A stretch of 64,000 bases of DNA from Halorussus limi (GCF_023238205.1 NZ_CP096659.1:2745626-2809625); one strand, 5' to 3'. Positions 51,296 to 59,891 are shown, numbered from the stretch's first letter. The notes: generated by a model from the sequence alone, not told the origin. Numbers and translations are program-made.

Positions 51296-52510
51296 TCATA
51301 GGTAGCCCTTGACGCTGGCGTGGACGCCCATCGACTCGAAGGTCTCTTCGAGCGCGTCCAAGACGACCGCGAGGTCCTGCTGGAGGTCGTACTCCCGGTA
51401 CTTGCCGCCGGCCGAGCCTTCGTTGATTTCGGTGACGTTCAGGATGCCGAGCATGGCGAGGTCGTCCAAGTGTTCGCGTAGCCACCGGGCGGTGAGCGAG
51501 TCCTTGCCCGCGGCGTCCGCGAGCGACTTGTAGCGCGTGTAGATCTCCCGGGAGCGCGCCGGGGTGTCGTCCTCGGCTTCGAGCGTGGCGAGCGCGTAGA
51601 CCACGAGGCGCTCGTGGTCGTTGAGGTCCGCGATGCCGCGAGCGACCTGTTCGCGTTCGAGGAGTTGGCGGCCCCGGCGGACGTGCTGTTCGGTGACCTC
51701 CTCGTCGTTCTGCTCGCGGGCGAGGTCCCCCGCCTTCAGGAGCAGGTCGAGCGCCTTTCGGGCGTCGCCCGACTCTTGAGCGCCGAACGCGGCGCAGAGC
51801 GGCACCACGTCGTCGCTCAGTACGTCGTCCTTGAACGCGACTTCCTTGCGCTGTTCGAGGACCGCGCGGAGTTCGTTGGCGTCGTACGTCGAGAAGGAGA
51901 TAGCGCGCTCACAGAGCGACGAGCGGACCTTGGGCGAGAGCGAGTCGCGGAACGTGAGGTCGTTGCTGATGCCGATGAGACCGATGCGGGCCTCGGTGAG
52001 GTTCTCGTTTTCCCGGGCGCGAGAGAGTTGGTAGAGGATGGAGTCGTCCTTGAGGTGGTCGATTTCGTCCAGCACGATGAGGATGATGCCGCCCGCGTTG
52101 TCGAGTTCCTCCCACATGATGTCGTAGACCTGCGAGCGAGAGTACCCCGTCTCGCTGATGTGGTTCGAGGGCGGTCGCATCGTGTTGACGAGGTTGCTGG
52201 CGACCCGATACGAGGAGTTGAGCCCGTCGCAGTTGATGATTTCGGTGCGAACGTCGAGGTCCTCGTACTGTTCGGCGTTGTCCACGAGTTTGTTCAGGAG
52301 AAATCGGGTGGCGGCGGTCTTGCCCACGCCCGCCTTGCCGTAGAGGAAGATGTTGTCGGGTTGCTCGCCGTAGATGGCGGGTTGGAGCGCCCCGTGGTAC
52401 TCCTCCAGTTCGTCGTCGCGGCCGACCAGCGTGTCGGGCGTGTAGTCGTCCAACAGCGCCTCGCGGTTGGTGTACGGGGAGTACTCGCGGACGAAATCGA
52501 AAGAGCCCAT
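51296..52510 (-). CDS. orc1: Orc1/Cdc6 origin-binding initiator
   Basis: 404 residues. The AAA+ domain has Walker A GKAGVGKT (residues 58-65), Walker B IVLDEIDHL and sensor 1 IGISNDL; arginine-rich LSPKVRSSL follows. The C-terminal ~90 residues are the winged-helix DNA-binding domain (LTARWLREHLDDLAMLGILN, EINEGSAGGKYREYDL). The frame extends to 52558, but MGSFDFVREYSPYTN at 52510 is the typical haloarchaeal start and a CTTAAATAA TATA box (complement of 52592-52602) predicts transcription near 52570. Its promoter lies against one of four origin recognition boxes, so it probably autoregulates. Confidence 0.92.
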   Translation of the reverse strand: MGSFDFVREYSPYTNREALLDDYTPDTLVGRDDELEEYHGALQPAIYGEQPDNIFLYGKAGVGKTAATRFLLNKLVDNAEQYEDLDVRTEIINCDGLNSSYRVASNLVNTMRPPSNHISETGYSRSQVYDIMWEELDNAGGIILIVLDEIDHLKDDSILYQLSRARENENLTEARIGLIGISNDLTFRDSLSPKVRSSLCERAISFSTYDANELRAVLEQRKEVAFKDDVLSDDVVPLCAAFGAQESGDARKALDLLLKAGDLAREQNDEEVTEQHVRRGRQLLEREQVARGIADLNDHERLVVYALATLEAEDDTPARSREIYTRYKSLADAAGKDSLTARWLREHLDDLAMLGILNVTEINEGSAGGKYREYDLQQDLAVVLDALEETFESMGVHASVKGYL

Positions 52511-52550
52511 GCTACTCGTGGCGGAGTGGTGGGTCGGTCTTGAACTTGTC

Positions 52551-52572
52551 GAAACCACCCGTTCCGCTGATT
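52551..52572 (-). repeat. origin recognition box, outer left
   Basis: The minus strand reads AATCAGCGGAACGGGTGGTT, 17 of 22 positions like the outer right box. CAGCGGAA plus a following G-rich string is the shared core of all four boxes. Confidence 0.7.
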
Positions 52573-52602
52573 CCGCTGATTCATGTGAGCGAGTTATTTA
52601 AG

Positions 52603-52632
52603 AAACACCCCCACCCCATCGTTCCGCTGAAT
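52603..52632 (-). repeat. origin recognition box, inner left
   Basis: The minus strand begins ATTCAGCGGAACGATGGGG and runs into TGGGGGT. It matches the inner right box at 27 of 30 positions. It directly adjoins the predicted orc1 TATA box. Confidence 0.8.
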
Positions 52633-52679
52633 AGCGTGAGAGGCGGGGTGGGTGGGGCAGTCAGCGAGGAGTCCCTGAA

Positions 52680-52790
52680 AATAGCAAGCTTCTTGTCCTA
52701 GTCTCAGAAACAGAATCCGCAAACTAGTCTATTTAGTCTATTTCGACTACATCGTTCCGGAAATAACCGATGTCCGTTCGCTTTCACCGT
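52680..52790. other. A/T-rich core, candidate unwinding element
   Basis: The lowest-GC stretch of the origin, with repeated CTAGT/CTATTTAGTCTATTT. It lies midway between the inner boxes and near a TTCCGGAA palindrome (52755-52762). Confidence 0.55.
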
Positions 52791-52814
52791 ACCCACCCCA
52801 CCGTCCCCGGGCCG

Positions 52815-52844
52815 ATTCAGAGGAACGACGGGGTGGGGGTATTT
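52815..52844 (+). repeat. origin recognition box, inner right
   Basis: The plus strand begins ATTCAGAGGAACGACGGGG and runs into TGGGGGT, the inverted partner of the inner left box. A TTTATATAT stretch follows. Confidence 0.8.
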
Positions 52845-52865
52845 ATATATCCCCCCGAACAGACG

Positions 52866-52887
52866 AAACAGCGGAAATGGTGGTTGG
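52866..52887 (+). repeat. origin recognition box, outer right
   Basis: Contains AAACAGCGGAAATGGTGGTT, the inverted partner of the outer left box. Confidence 0.7.
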
Positions 52888-53052
52888 CTGTACCACGGTT
52901 CGCCGTGACGACTCCGACAGAACGAACTCGGTAGTACGAACCCAGCAGAACGAATCCAGCAGAACGACCCCGACAGAACAACCGGTTTCCGACCGAGACC
53001 TATCACCGGATTCCACGGAACGTTTTTATCTTCGGATTCGCTCTCCACCTTC

Positions 53053-54600
53053 GTGGACGACGCCGGAAGCGAGACCCGAACTTCGAACGCCGACCGGCCG
53101 GGAGCCGGTTCCCGAAGTGATGACATCTCCCACAGCGACGCCACCTCCCGGAACGATACCACCTCTCAGAATGGTTCCGCCTCCCGGAACGATTCCACCT
53201 CCGGAAACGACGACGCCCTCCGTGACGTTCGAGGCGCGGTTTACCTCCCGCAGAAGGACTGGAACGCCTACCAGATGTGGGCCGACTACGAGAACGCGAC
53301 TATTGAGCGGGAACTGGGCTACGCCGCCCGACTCCGCCTGAACAGCGTCCGGGTCTTCGCGTCCTACGAGTACTGGCGCGAGGACGGCCCGGCGTTCTTC
53401 GCGCACGTCGAACACTTCCTCTCGGCCTGCCGCGAGCGGGGCATCCGACCTATCGTCGTTCTCTTCGAGGCTCCCCCGGAGTTACCGCCGACCGAGGAAA
53501 ACTGCCGCGAGAGAGACCCCCAGAAGGCTTTCGGCGTCCACTCACCGTCGCGACCGGAAATCCTCCGACCGCGCAACTGGAAGGGCTACGACCGCTCGCC
53601 GATTCACTTCGCGCGCCGATGGGCGCAGGAGTACGCCGAGGACGACCGACTGCTCGCCACCGAAATCATGAACGAACCCGGCGACGTTCGACCGCGCCGA
53701 GACTTCGTGACCGACGCGCTCGGAGTCGTCCGCCGGACCGCGCCGGAGGCCACGCTCACGATGGGCACCAAGGACGTGCGCTTCGCCCGCGTCTACGACC
53801 GCGACGACGCGCTCGACGCCTACCAGTTCCACATGAATCTCCCGAGAGACCGGGACGCGGCACGCGAGTACGTCGCCGAACAGCGCGCGCTCGCCGACGA
53901 CATCGCCGCGGAGGTCGGCGACGGAGAGTCGTCCTCCCCGAAACCGCTCTGGTGTACCGAGTGGCAGCGCACCCTCGAAGAACCGCCCACGCGCTTCGCG
54001 CCGAATCTCGCCAGTCTCGCACCGACGATTCGGGAGGTCCACGACGCGGGCACGCTCGACGGCGACTTCTTCTGGAGTTTGATGCTCCGCCCGGCGTACC
54101 TCCGGACGCCCCGCGAGAAGGGTCGGGTCAACGGTCTCTTCCACGAGGACGGCGCGGTCTACTCCCGACTCGACGCCGAGACCATCGCGGGCCAGTCTCT
54201 CGAACTCGCGCGCCGAGACTCGCTCCCGTCGTCGTGGCGAACCCACCGGTTTCCGTACCCCGATTCCGACGGTGCCCGGAGACCCGACCCGGGGAGCAGA
54301 CCCGAAATCGCTCGCGTCGACGAACCCGTCTCGGAATCGAAGTCGGCGGGAGTCGGGAGTCACCAAACCCTACGTGAACTCCGAGAGCTACGAGACGCCC
54401 TGACGAGGCGAATCCGGGAGATGTTCGACCCCGGCGTCGGCGACCAGTCGAACGACGAGAGGTCGAACGACGAGAGGTCGAACGATGGGAGTTCGAACGG
54501 CGGAATGTCGAACGGCGAAACGTCGAACGGCGGAATGTCGAACGGCGAAACGTCGAACGGCGGAATGTCGAACGGCGAAACGTCGAACGACGGGAAGTAG
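53053..54600 (+). CDS. GH5-like glycoside hydrolase with repetitive tails
   Basis: 515 residues. The first ~55 are Ser/Asp/Asn-rich. The (beta/alpha)8 barrel (about 60-390) shows LNSVRVFASYEYWRED, IRPIVVLFEAPPELPP, general-acid Glu in LLATEIMNEPGD and nucleophile Glu in PLWCTEWQR, the pattern of clan GH-A (GH5-type cellulase/mannanase). There is no signal peptide or membrane segment, so it would be cytoplasmic unless exported unusually. The last ~45 residues are SND/SNG-type repeats. A TTTTTATC TATA box at 53023-53030 predicts a leaderless GTG at 53053. It borders the origin, divergent from orc1. Confidence 0.78.
   Translation: MDDAGSETRTSNADRPGAGSRSDDISHSDATSRNDTTSQNGSASRNDSTSGNDDALRDVRGAVYLPQKDWNAYQMWADYENATIERELGYAARLRLNSVRVFASYEYWREDGPAFFAHVEHFLSACRERGIRPIVVLFEAPPELPPTEENCRERDPQKAFGVHSPSRPEILRPRNWKGYDRSPIHFARRWAQEYAEDDRLLATEIMNEPGDVRPRRDFVTDALGVVRRTAPEATLTMGTKDVRFARVYDRDDALDAYQFHMNLPRDRDAAREYVAEQRALADDIAAEVGDGESSSPKPLWCTEWQRTLEEPPTRFAPNLASLAPTIREVHDAGTLDGDFFWSLMLRPAYLRTPREKGRVNGLFHEDGAVYSRLDAETIAGQSLELARRDSLPSSWRTHRFPYPDSDGARRPDPGSRPEIARVDEPVSESKSAGVGSHQTLRELRELRDALTRRIREMFDPGVGDQSNDERSNDERSNDGSSNGGMSNGETSNGGMSNGETSNGGMSNGETSNDGK
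54451..54597 (+). repeat. minisatellite encoding SNx-rich tail
   Basis: Inside the 3' end of the hydrolase gene: two copies of a 15-nt unit AACGACGAGAGGTCG, then about three copies of a 30-nt unit (starting AACGGCGGAATGTCG) coding for N-G-G-M-S-N-G-E-T-S. All units are multiples of three, so copy-number changes keep the frame. Confidence 0.85.
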
Positions 54601-54736
54601 AACCACGGAAAGTAGAACGACGAGAAACAAAAGTAGCGAGAGAGCGACGCGGAAAACCAGCGCGCGTCGCCGCAAAACGCTAGCGCAGCGTCGGAGCGCA
54701 ACGACCACAATCGACGGGGGAGCGCGGCGGCCGACT

Positions 54737-56167
54737 TCAGAGGACGATGCTCTTCTTCCGGACCATCTCCTCGATGGTCGTGTGGAGGCCCTGCCGACCG
54801 ATGCCCGAGGCCTTGTTGCCGCCGAACGGGATGTCGCCGAGACCGTGACTCGGGGCACCGTTGATGCGGACCGCCCCGGCGTCCAACCGGTCGCTGAGGT
54901 CCATCGCGCGGTCGTAGTCGCTCGTGAACACCGACGCGTCGAGCGCGAGGTCGCCGCGGTTGGCGATTTCGACGGCCTGCTCCTCGTCCTCGAAGGTCGT
55001 GACGGCCGCGACCGGACCGAACTGCTCCTCGTGGACGATGCGGGCGTCGTGGGGCACGTTCGCCAGCAGGGTCGGTTCGAAGTGGATGCCGTCGCGCTCG
55101 CCGCCGCGAACGAGGTCGGCGCCCTTCTCGACGGCGTCTTCGACCAGTTCCTCGACCCACTCGGCCTGCCCCTCGTTGATGAGCGGCCCCATCGTGGTGT
55201 CCTCCTCGAAGAGGTCGCCGGGTTGCCAACTGTCCATCTCGGCTTCGATCAGGTCGACCACCTCGTCGTGGACCGACTCGTGGGCGAGGACGCGGCTCAC
55301 GGCCGAACACCGCTGGCCCGCGTACTTGAACGACCCCTTGGCACACTGGCCGGCCACGTCGCCCAAGTCGGCGTCGGGGAAGACCACGGCCGGGGCGTTC
55401 CCGCCGAGTTCCATGTGGAGGTTGACCATGCCGCTCTCCTTGGCGACGTGCTTGCCCGCCGCGCTCGACCCGGTCATCGAGATGGCGTTCACGCGGTCGT
55501 CGCCCGAGAGCACGTCGCCGATGACGCTCCCGCGACCCGGCACGAAGTTGAACGCGCCGTCCGGCAGGTCGAGTTCCGAAATCACGTCGGCCAGAATCGC
55601 CGCGCTGACCGGCGTGTCGCTCGCGGGCTTGAGGATGACGGAGTTGCCGGCCGCCATCGCGGGCGCCACCGACAGCGCCGTGGTCGATAGCGGGTAGTTG
55701 TACGGCGTGATGGCCAGCACGGTGCCGATTGGTTCGTGCTTGACGATGGCCTTCCAGCCCTCGTGTCCGGCGGTCGTGCCCTCGCGGAACTCGCCCTTCA
55801 GCGAGCGGGCCTCCTCCTTCGCGCGGCGGAACCGCTCGGCCGCGCTCTCGACTTCGCCGCGGGCCGACGAGATGGGCTTGCCCGCCTCGCGGACGATGAC
55901 CTCGGCGAGTTCCTCCTTGCGTTCGAGCAGGCCCTCCGCAATCGCGTCGAGCCATTCGACGCGCTGGGGGATGGTCGTCTCGCGCAGTTCCGACTCGGCG
56001 CGCTGCGCCGCGGCGAGCGCGTCGTCGGCCTGCTCGGGGCTGGCGGCCGCGACCTGCGCGAACGTGCCGCCGTCGGCGAGGTCGGTCACTTCGAGTACGT
56101 CGTCGGCCTCGTGCCATTCACCGTCGATGTAAAGGCGCTCCCGACGCTGGAGTGGTTGTTGGGACAT
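54737..56167 (-). CDS. NAD(P)-dependent aldehyde dehydrogenase (GapN/lactaldehyde-like)
   Basis: 476 residues of the ALDH superfamily. Visible: PYNYPLSTTALSVAPAMAAGN, the cofactor loop MTGSSAAGKHVA, general-base Glu in HMELGGNAPAVVF, nucleophile Cys in YAGQRCSAVSRVL and the C-terminal INGAPSHGLGDIPFGGNKASGIGRQG. GQRCSA and APSH...PFGG are typical of the subgroup of non-phosphorylating glyceraldehyde-3-phosphate and lactaldehyde dehydrogenases. A GTAAATATTTTAC TATA box near 56190-56202 puts the transcript start at the ATG (56173 or 56167). The physiological aldehyde is not determined. Confidence 0.88.
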   Translation of the reverse strand: MSQQPLQRRERLYIDGEWHEADDVLEVTDLADGGTFAQVAAASPEQADDALAAAQRAESELRETTIPQRVEWLDAIAEGLLERKEELAEVIVREAGKPISSARGEVESAAERFRRAKEEARSLKGEFREGTTAGHEGWKAIVKHEPIGTVLAITPYNYPLSTTALSVAPAMAAGNSVILKPASDTPVSAAILADVISELDLPDGAFNFVPGRGSVIGDVLSGDDRVNAISMTGSSAAGKHVAKESGMVNLHMELGGNAPAVVFPDADLGDVAGQCAKGSFKYAGQRCSAVSRVLAHESVHDEVVDLIEAEMDSWQPGDLFEEDTTMGPLINEGQAEWVEELVEDAVEKGADLVRGGERDGIHFEPTLLANVPHDARIVHEEQFGPVAAVTTFEDEEQAVEIANRGDLALDASVFTSDYDRAMDLSDRLDAGAVRINGAPSHGLGDIPFGGNKASGIGRQGLHTTIEEMVRKKSIVL

Positions 56168-56413
56168 ACACACCCCTTTGCACTCCGCGGGTAAAATATT
56201 TACTCAAGATTGGATTAACGACGATTCCGCCGCTCTCCCTCCATTCGAGCGGGTTCGGCGTCGATTTCCGGGCAAGCGGTCCAGCAGTCGCCCACTACGC
56301 TCCGAGGAATCACCCGGCGGCGCTTCGACACGTCCGTCGAGGGTCCCCAGACTCGAAAAGGTACTCGCCGCGAACCCCGACCGCTTTTCTCGCGTCGCTC
56401 CGAGTCGTCGGAC

Positions 56414-57229
56414 GTGAACGGGGATTCACGACCCGTCGAGACGCCGACCACCGCCGCGCGGACGCCGACCGTCGCCGCCTGCCAGACGGCGGTGGCCGAC
56501 CTCGACGTGGCGGCGAACCTCGAAACCGTCTGTGAGCGCGTCACCGACCTTCCACCGGAGATAGACGTCGCGCTGTTCCCCGAGTACGCTCTGACCGGGT
56601 TCGTCGCCGACGAGCGAATCCGGACCGCCGCCCTCTCGCGCGACGCCGCGGCGCTCGGACGACTGGCGGACCTCGCCGTCTCGACCGACACCGCGCTTCT
56701 CGTCGGCTTCGCCGAGGACGCTGGCGAGACCCGCTACAACGCCGCGGCGTACCTCGGCGCGGACGGTTCGACCACCGTCTACCGCAAGCGCCACCTCTGG
56801 GCAAACGAAGCGTACGTCCTCGACCCCGGCACCGAGCGCATCACGGTCGAGACGCCGGTCGGCACCACCGCCCTGCTGACCTGCTACGACCTCAACTTCG
56901 TCGGCGAGAGCGCGGCGTTCGCCACGCCCGACGTCGAAGCCCTGTTCGTCGTCGGCGCGTGGCCCGCGGCCCACAGCCAGAATTGGAAACTTCTCCTCCG
57001 CGCCCGCGCACTCGACGGGGTTCGGTGGGTGGTCGGCGCGGGCCGGACCGGCCGGAGTACGGTCGGCGACCCGACGGCGTACGCCGGGCGCTCGCGGGTC
57101 GTCCGCCCCGACGGGAGTGTGCAGGCGGGCCTGAACCGCGGCGAGCGGAACTTGGTGGCGGATTTGGACCCAGACGTTCTGGTAGAGTGTCGGGAGTCCG
57201 TTCCGATTTTCGACGAGCGCGGAGACTGA
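56414..57229 (+). CDS. carbon-nitrogen hydrolase (nitrilase superfamily)
   Basis: 271 residues with the complete nitrilase triad: Glu57 in LFPEYALTG, Lys125 in VYRKRHLW and Cys157 in LLTCYDLNF. The rest follows the omega-amidase/amidohydrolase pattern (EALFVVGAWPAAHSQNWKLLLRARALDGVRWVVGAGRTG). The start is a GTG; the 20 residues before AACQTAV are disordered, so the start might be later. The reaction is hydrolysis of an amide or nitrile C-N bond; the substrate is unknown. Confidence 0.87.
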   Translation: MNGDSRPVETPTTAARTPTVAACQTAVADLDVAANLETVCERVTDLPPEIDVALFPEYALTGFVADERIRTAALSRDAAALGRLADLAVSTDTALLVGFAEDAGETRYNAAAYLGADGSTTVYRKRHLWANEAYVLDPGTERITVETPVGTTALLTCYDLNFVGESAAFATPDVEALFVVGAWPAAHSQNWKLLLRARALDGVRWVVGAGRTGRSTVGDPTAYAGRSRVVRPDGSVQAGLNRGERNLVADLDPDVLVECRESVPIFDERGD

Positions 57230-57375
57230 ATTGGCTCCGCCTTCTCCGTGACGCTGATGCCCGGTTCGAGTCTCGAGGGATGTAGCCAATGCCGACGCGA
57301 TTAGACCGCACGGCATCGCGACTGCGAGTACGCTTAAGCGGCCGCCGGTGGTACCCGAGTCGGAGGCTAACCCAC

Positions 57376-57909
57376 ATGAGCCAACAGCGACAGGTACTCC
57401 AGCAGGCGGGCACCGTCGAGGCCAACGCCGTCCGCTTCGACGCCGAGAAGGCCGAGCAGGTCGTGGAGGCCCTCAACCTCGACCTCGCGGCGAGCGTCGT
57501 CCGCTATCACCAACTCCGCAAGCACAACTGGAACGTCGCCGGACCCGAGTCGCGCGAACTCGCCGGGTTCCTCGGCGAGGCGGCCGCGGAGTCCGAGCGC
57601 CACGCCGACGCGCTGGCCCGCCGAGTCGCCGAAATCGGTGGCGTCCCCCTGAGCGGTCCCGCCGCGTTCGAGCGCCACAGTCCGATTCCCTTCGAGGGCG
57701 AGGACGTGTACGACGTCCGGTCCTCGCTGGCCAACGACCTCGAAGCCTACGGCGACTCCATCGAGAGCGTCAGCAGTCACATCGAACTCGCGGAGAGCCT
57801 CGGCGACCACGCCACCGGCCATCTGCTCCGGGGCCACCTCGCAGACCTCGAACGCCGGGCCAGCGCCATCGACGGACTGCTCGCGCGGACCTCGCTCACG
57901 GACTGGTGA
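57376..57909 (+). CDS. dpsA: DNA-protecting ferritin DpsA
   Basis: 177 residues of the classical Dps family: VRYHQLRKHNWNVAGPESRELAGFLGEAAAESERHADALARRVAEIGGVPL contains the dimer-interface ferroxidase ligands (His in HNWNV, Asp/Glu downstream). Dodecameric Dps proteins sequester iron and protect DNA from peroxide; haloarchaeal DpsA is a known example. The ATG at 57376 begins the typical MSQQxxVxQxxGTVE sequence; the frame opens at 57289 but a CTTAAG TATA-like box near 57332-57337 predicts transcription close to 57362. A DPSL-type protein is encoded at 8618-9283. Confidence 0.9.
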   Translation: MSQQRQVLQQAGTVEANAVRFDAEKAEQVVEALNLDLAASVVRYHQLRKHNWNVAGPESRELAGFLGEAAAESERHADALARRVAEIGGVPLSGPAAFERHSPIPFEGEDVYDVRSSLANDLEAYGDSIESVSSHIELAESLGDHATGHLLRGHLADLERRASAIDGLLARTSLTDW

Positions 57910-58004
57910 AAACCGAAGCCACAGCCCCGACGTCTACCGATTCTCGCAGGTGATAATCCACGAGAAATTTATTGTCGAGCGGTGATTCGATACGGGTAGC
58001 GCCG

Positions 58005-58781
58005 ATGGTGTCGAAAGCGTTCTTCACGGGGTCGAAGTACCTCGTCGAGGACAACGACGGCCGGTACGACTACCTGCGCCTCGACGGTGAGCGATTTCTG
58101 GAGGCGCTCGCGACCGCGGGCCAGCGAGTCGTCGGTCTCCCGGTCGAGGCCGACGACCAGAAGTCGGCCTACCTGAAGTCGCTGGTGACGCTCAACGGGA
58201 ACTACTTCGCCGCCCGCGAGTACGAGGCCGACGCCAAAGGCAAGTACCTGAAACACGACGAGCGCGCCGAGCGACGCTTCCGAATCAAGACCGCCGAGCG
58301 ACTCAGCGATTTGGTCGACGACCTCCATACGGTGCTGTCGGCCCACGACGCGCTCGTTGACGCCGCGGTCGAACACGTCGACCGCACCGAGAGCGGGGAG
58401 GACCGCCAGCAGAAGCGCTCGGCGGCCCGGTCGACCCTGCTCGCCTGTACGAACGACGCGGTCAGCGGAGGGTGGTACCCGACGGTCGAGTCGTACTACT
58501 ACAGCCTCAGCCCCGGCGAACTCGTCGCGGAGGACCGCGAGCGCCGAAAACAGCGCATCGAAGGCACCGAGGAGTCCCGCGGCATCCGGGAACTGCTCGG
58601 CAAGCCCCACTTCCACCGACTCGGCAAACGCGACCTGCGTCGGATTCGACACGTCAACCGGGAGTCGCCCGGCGCGGACCCCCGCGTCTGGAAGCGACTC
58701 CTGGAGGAGCACGACTGGTACGTCGGCCACGAGCGCGACCGGTCCGTCGCCTCAGGCCCCACGGGGCCGTCGAAGCGGTAG
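58005..58781 (+). CDS. haloarchaeal hypothetical protein, 258 aa
   Basis: 258 residues, soluble, rich in charged residues and predicted mostly helical. Notable stretches are NGNYFAAREYEADAKGKYLKHD, FRIKTAERLSDLVDDLHTVLSAHDALVD and GWYPTVESYYYSLSPGELVAED. There are no catalytic motifs or membrane segments that I recognise. A GAAATTTATTG TATA box at 57963-57973 supports a near-leaderless ATG at 58005 rather than the upstream start at 57972. The C-terminal tail is Ser/Gly/Pro-rich. Confidence 0.65.
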   Translation: MVSKAFFTGSKYLVEDNDGRYDYLRLDGERFLEALATAGQRVVGLPVEADDQKSAYLKSLVTLNGNYFAAREYEADAKGKYLKHDERAERRFRIKTAERLSDLVDDLHTVLSAHDALVDAAVEHVDRTESGEDRQQKRSAARSTLLACTNDAVSGGWYPTVESYYYSLSPGELVAEDRERRKQRIEGTEESRGIRELLGKPHFHRLGKRDLRRIRHVNRESPGADPRVWKRLLEEHDWYVGHERDRSVASGPTGPSKR

Positions 58782-58894
58782 CGGGCGACAGGATGGGGAC
58801 GAAGGGATGGCGGGGAAAAGATGGCGGACGTAGGCGTGCGCTCGAAACGGTTAACTGGACAGGAACGAGGCGACGCGCTCGAAGGAGAACCGTC

Positions 58895-59653
58895 CTACAG
58901 CGACAGCCAATGGGTCGTCATGTCCGGTTCCGAGAGGTGCCACCGCTGTTCGATGCCGTCGCCGCCGTACCGGACCTCCACGACGGCGTCGAACAGCGCC
59001 TCGACGGAGCGGACCGTCTCGGAGTCGTACTCCGCGGGGAGGTGGTAGTGAGCCATCCCGTCGAACCGCTCGACGGTCTCGGTCAGGCCGAGGAGGAACC
59101 GGCGTACGTCCCGGTCCTCGTGGTCGGCGACCAACGGGACGATAGAGTCGAAGCAGAGCCGTAGCTCCGCGGGCGAGAGGCCACCGCTGTCGGCGTCGAA
59201 GCGCTCGATGGTCTCCTCGACGGTACTGCCGAGGTCCCGGAGTTCGTCGCCCTCGACGGGCACCCGAGCGAACGACTCGTCGGAGGAGTCGCGCACGCCG
59301 GACCCGTCCCCGAGCGATTCGTCTCCGAGCGTGCCGGTTTCGTGCGAGGCGTCGTCGGCCGCGCTCCCCCCGCGAACGTCGGCCTGCCAGTTCACGACCG
59401 CGGCTTCGTCGCCGTACGGTCCCGACTGGACGGACTTCAGCCTCGCGTAGGCGGTCGGCGGTCTCGCGTCGGTCGTCACGAACAGCCGGTAGCGCGGTCC
59501 GGCGCTCGACTCGCCGAGCAGTCGCTCGCAGGCCGCGTCCAGCGCGTCGGTACCGACGAGTAGAATGTTACACCCGTTCCGCTTGAGGTCCGCCAGTCGA
59601 CGTCGAAATCGAGCTATCGATTTCTGGCTCCCCCTTCGTTCCTCCCCAGACAT
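58895..59653 (-). CDS. DUF7504-type protein without DNA-binding domain
   Basis: 252 residues. An N-terminal part (about 10-60: IARFRRRLADLKRNGCNILLVGTDALDAACERLLG) is the degenerate P-loop strand-helix of the DUF7504 family. After an Asp/Ser-rich linker (about 95-125) a second part includes LSPAELRLCFDSIVPLVADHEDRDVRRFL and VEALFDAVVEVRYGGDGIEQRWHL, matching the segment TLKTLFDAVVEV of the regulator at 2498. No winged helix follows. The ATG at 59653 is supported by an ACTTATTGT TATA box about 25 nt upstream; the frame's extension to 59728 is not needed. Likely a signalling or regulatory protein. Confidence 0.7.
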   Translation of the reverse strand: MSGEERRGSQKSIARFRRRLADLKRNGCNILLVGTDALDAACERLLGESSAGPRYRLFVTTDARPPTAYARLKSVQSGPYGDEAAVVNWQADVRGGSAADDASHETGTLGDESLGDGSGVRDSSDESFARVPVEGDELRDLGSTVEETIERFDADSGGLSPAELRLCFDSIVPLVADHEDRDVRRFLLGLTETVERFDGMAHYHLPAEYDSETVRSVEALFDAVVEVRYGGDGIEQRWHLSEPDMTTHWLSL

Positions 59654-59780
59654 TGATTCACCAATAACGGGAATGGCTACAATAAGTGTTTCGGAGGTGC
59701 GAAAACCCAGAATCGCAACCCTCGGCAAGAAACGTGGGTGAGCCGAGGCCTTTCGGGCCCGGAGTCCCGAGGAGCAAGCG

Positions 59781-59891
59781 ATGACCGACGACCTCTTTGC
59801 CGCGCTGTCGATTCGCGACGCGGAGATTCGGAATCGCGTGATGGTCTCGCCGATGTGCCAGTTCTCGCTGAATGAGTATATACAGCGTTAA
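59781..59891 (+). pseudogene. truncated NADH:flavin oxidoreductase (OYE family), N-terminal 30 codons
   Basis: Starts MTDDLFAALSIRDAEIRN followed by RVMVSPMCQFS, a textbook N-terminus of an Old Yellow Enzyme/NADH:flavin oxidoreductase (FMN-binding SPM(C)Q motif). From about 59866 the similarity ends and the frame stops at 59891 after LNEYIQR. GAGGAG precedes the ATG by ~8 nt. The rest of the gene is not in the window, consistent with insertion of the element that follows. Confidence 0.8.

Larger units (their letters stand above)
52511..53052. other. replication origin next to orc1
   Basis: 542 bases. Two pairs of inverted, G-rich repeats (52551-52572 with 52866-52887; 52603-52632 with 52815-52844) enclose a lower-GC core (about 52680-52790). 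Orc1 flanks it. The left boxes read leftward, the right ones rightward, as in known haloarchaeal origins. TATA boxes of orc1 (near 52597) and of the hydrolase gene (TTTTTATC, 53023-53030) are inside. No gene is seen. Confidence 0.85.

Noticed and set aside
54451-54597. Possible CRISPR array because of regular repeats
   Set aside because: Units are directly adjacent without spacers and keep the reading frame; it is a coding minisatellite.
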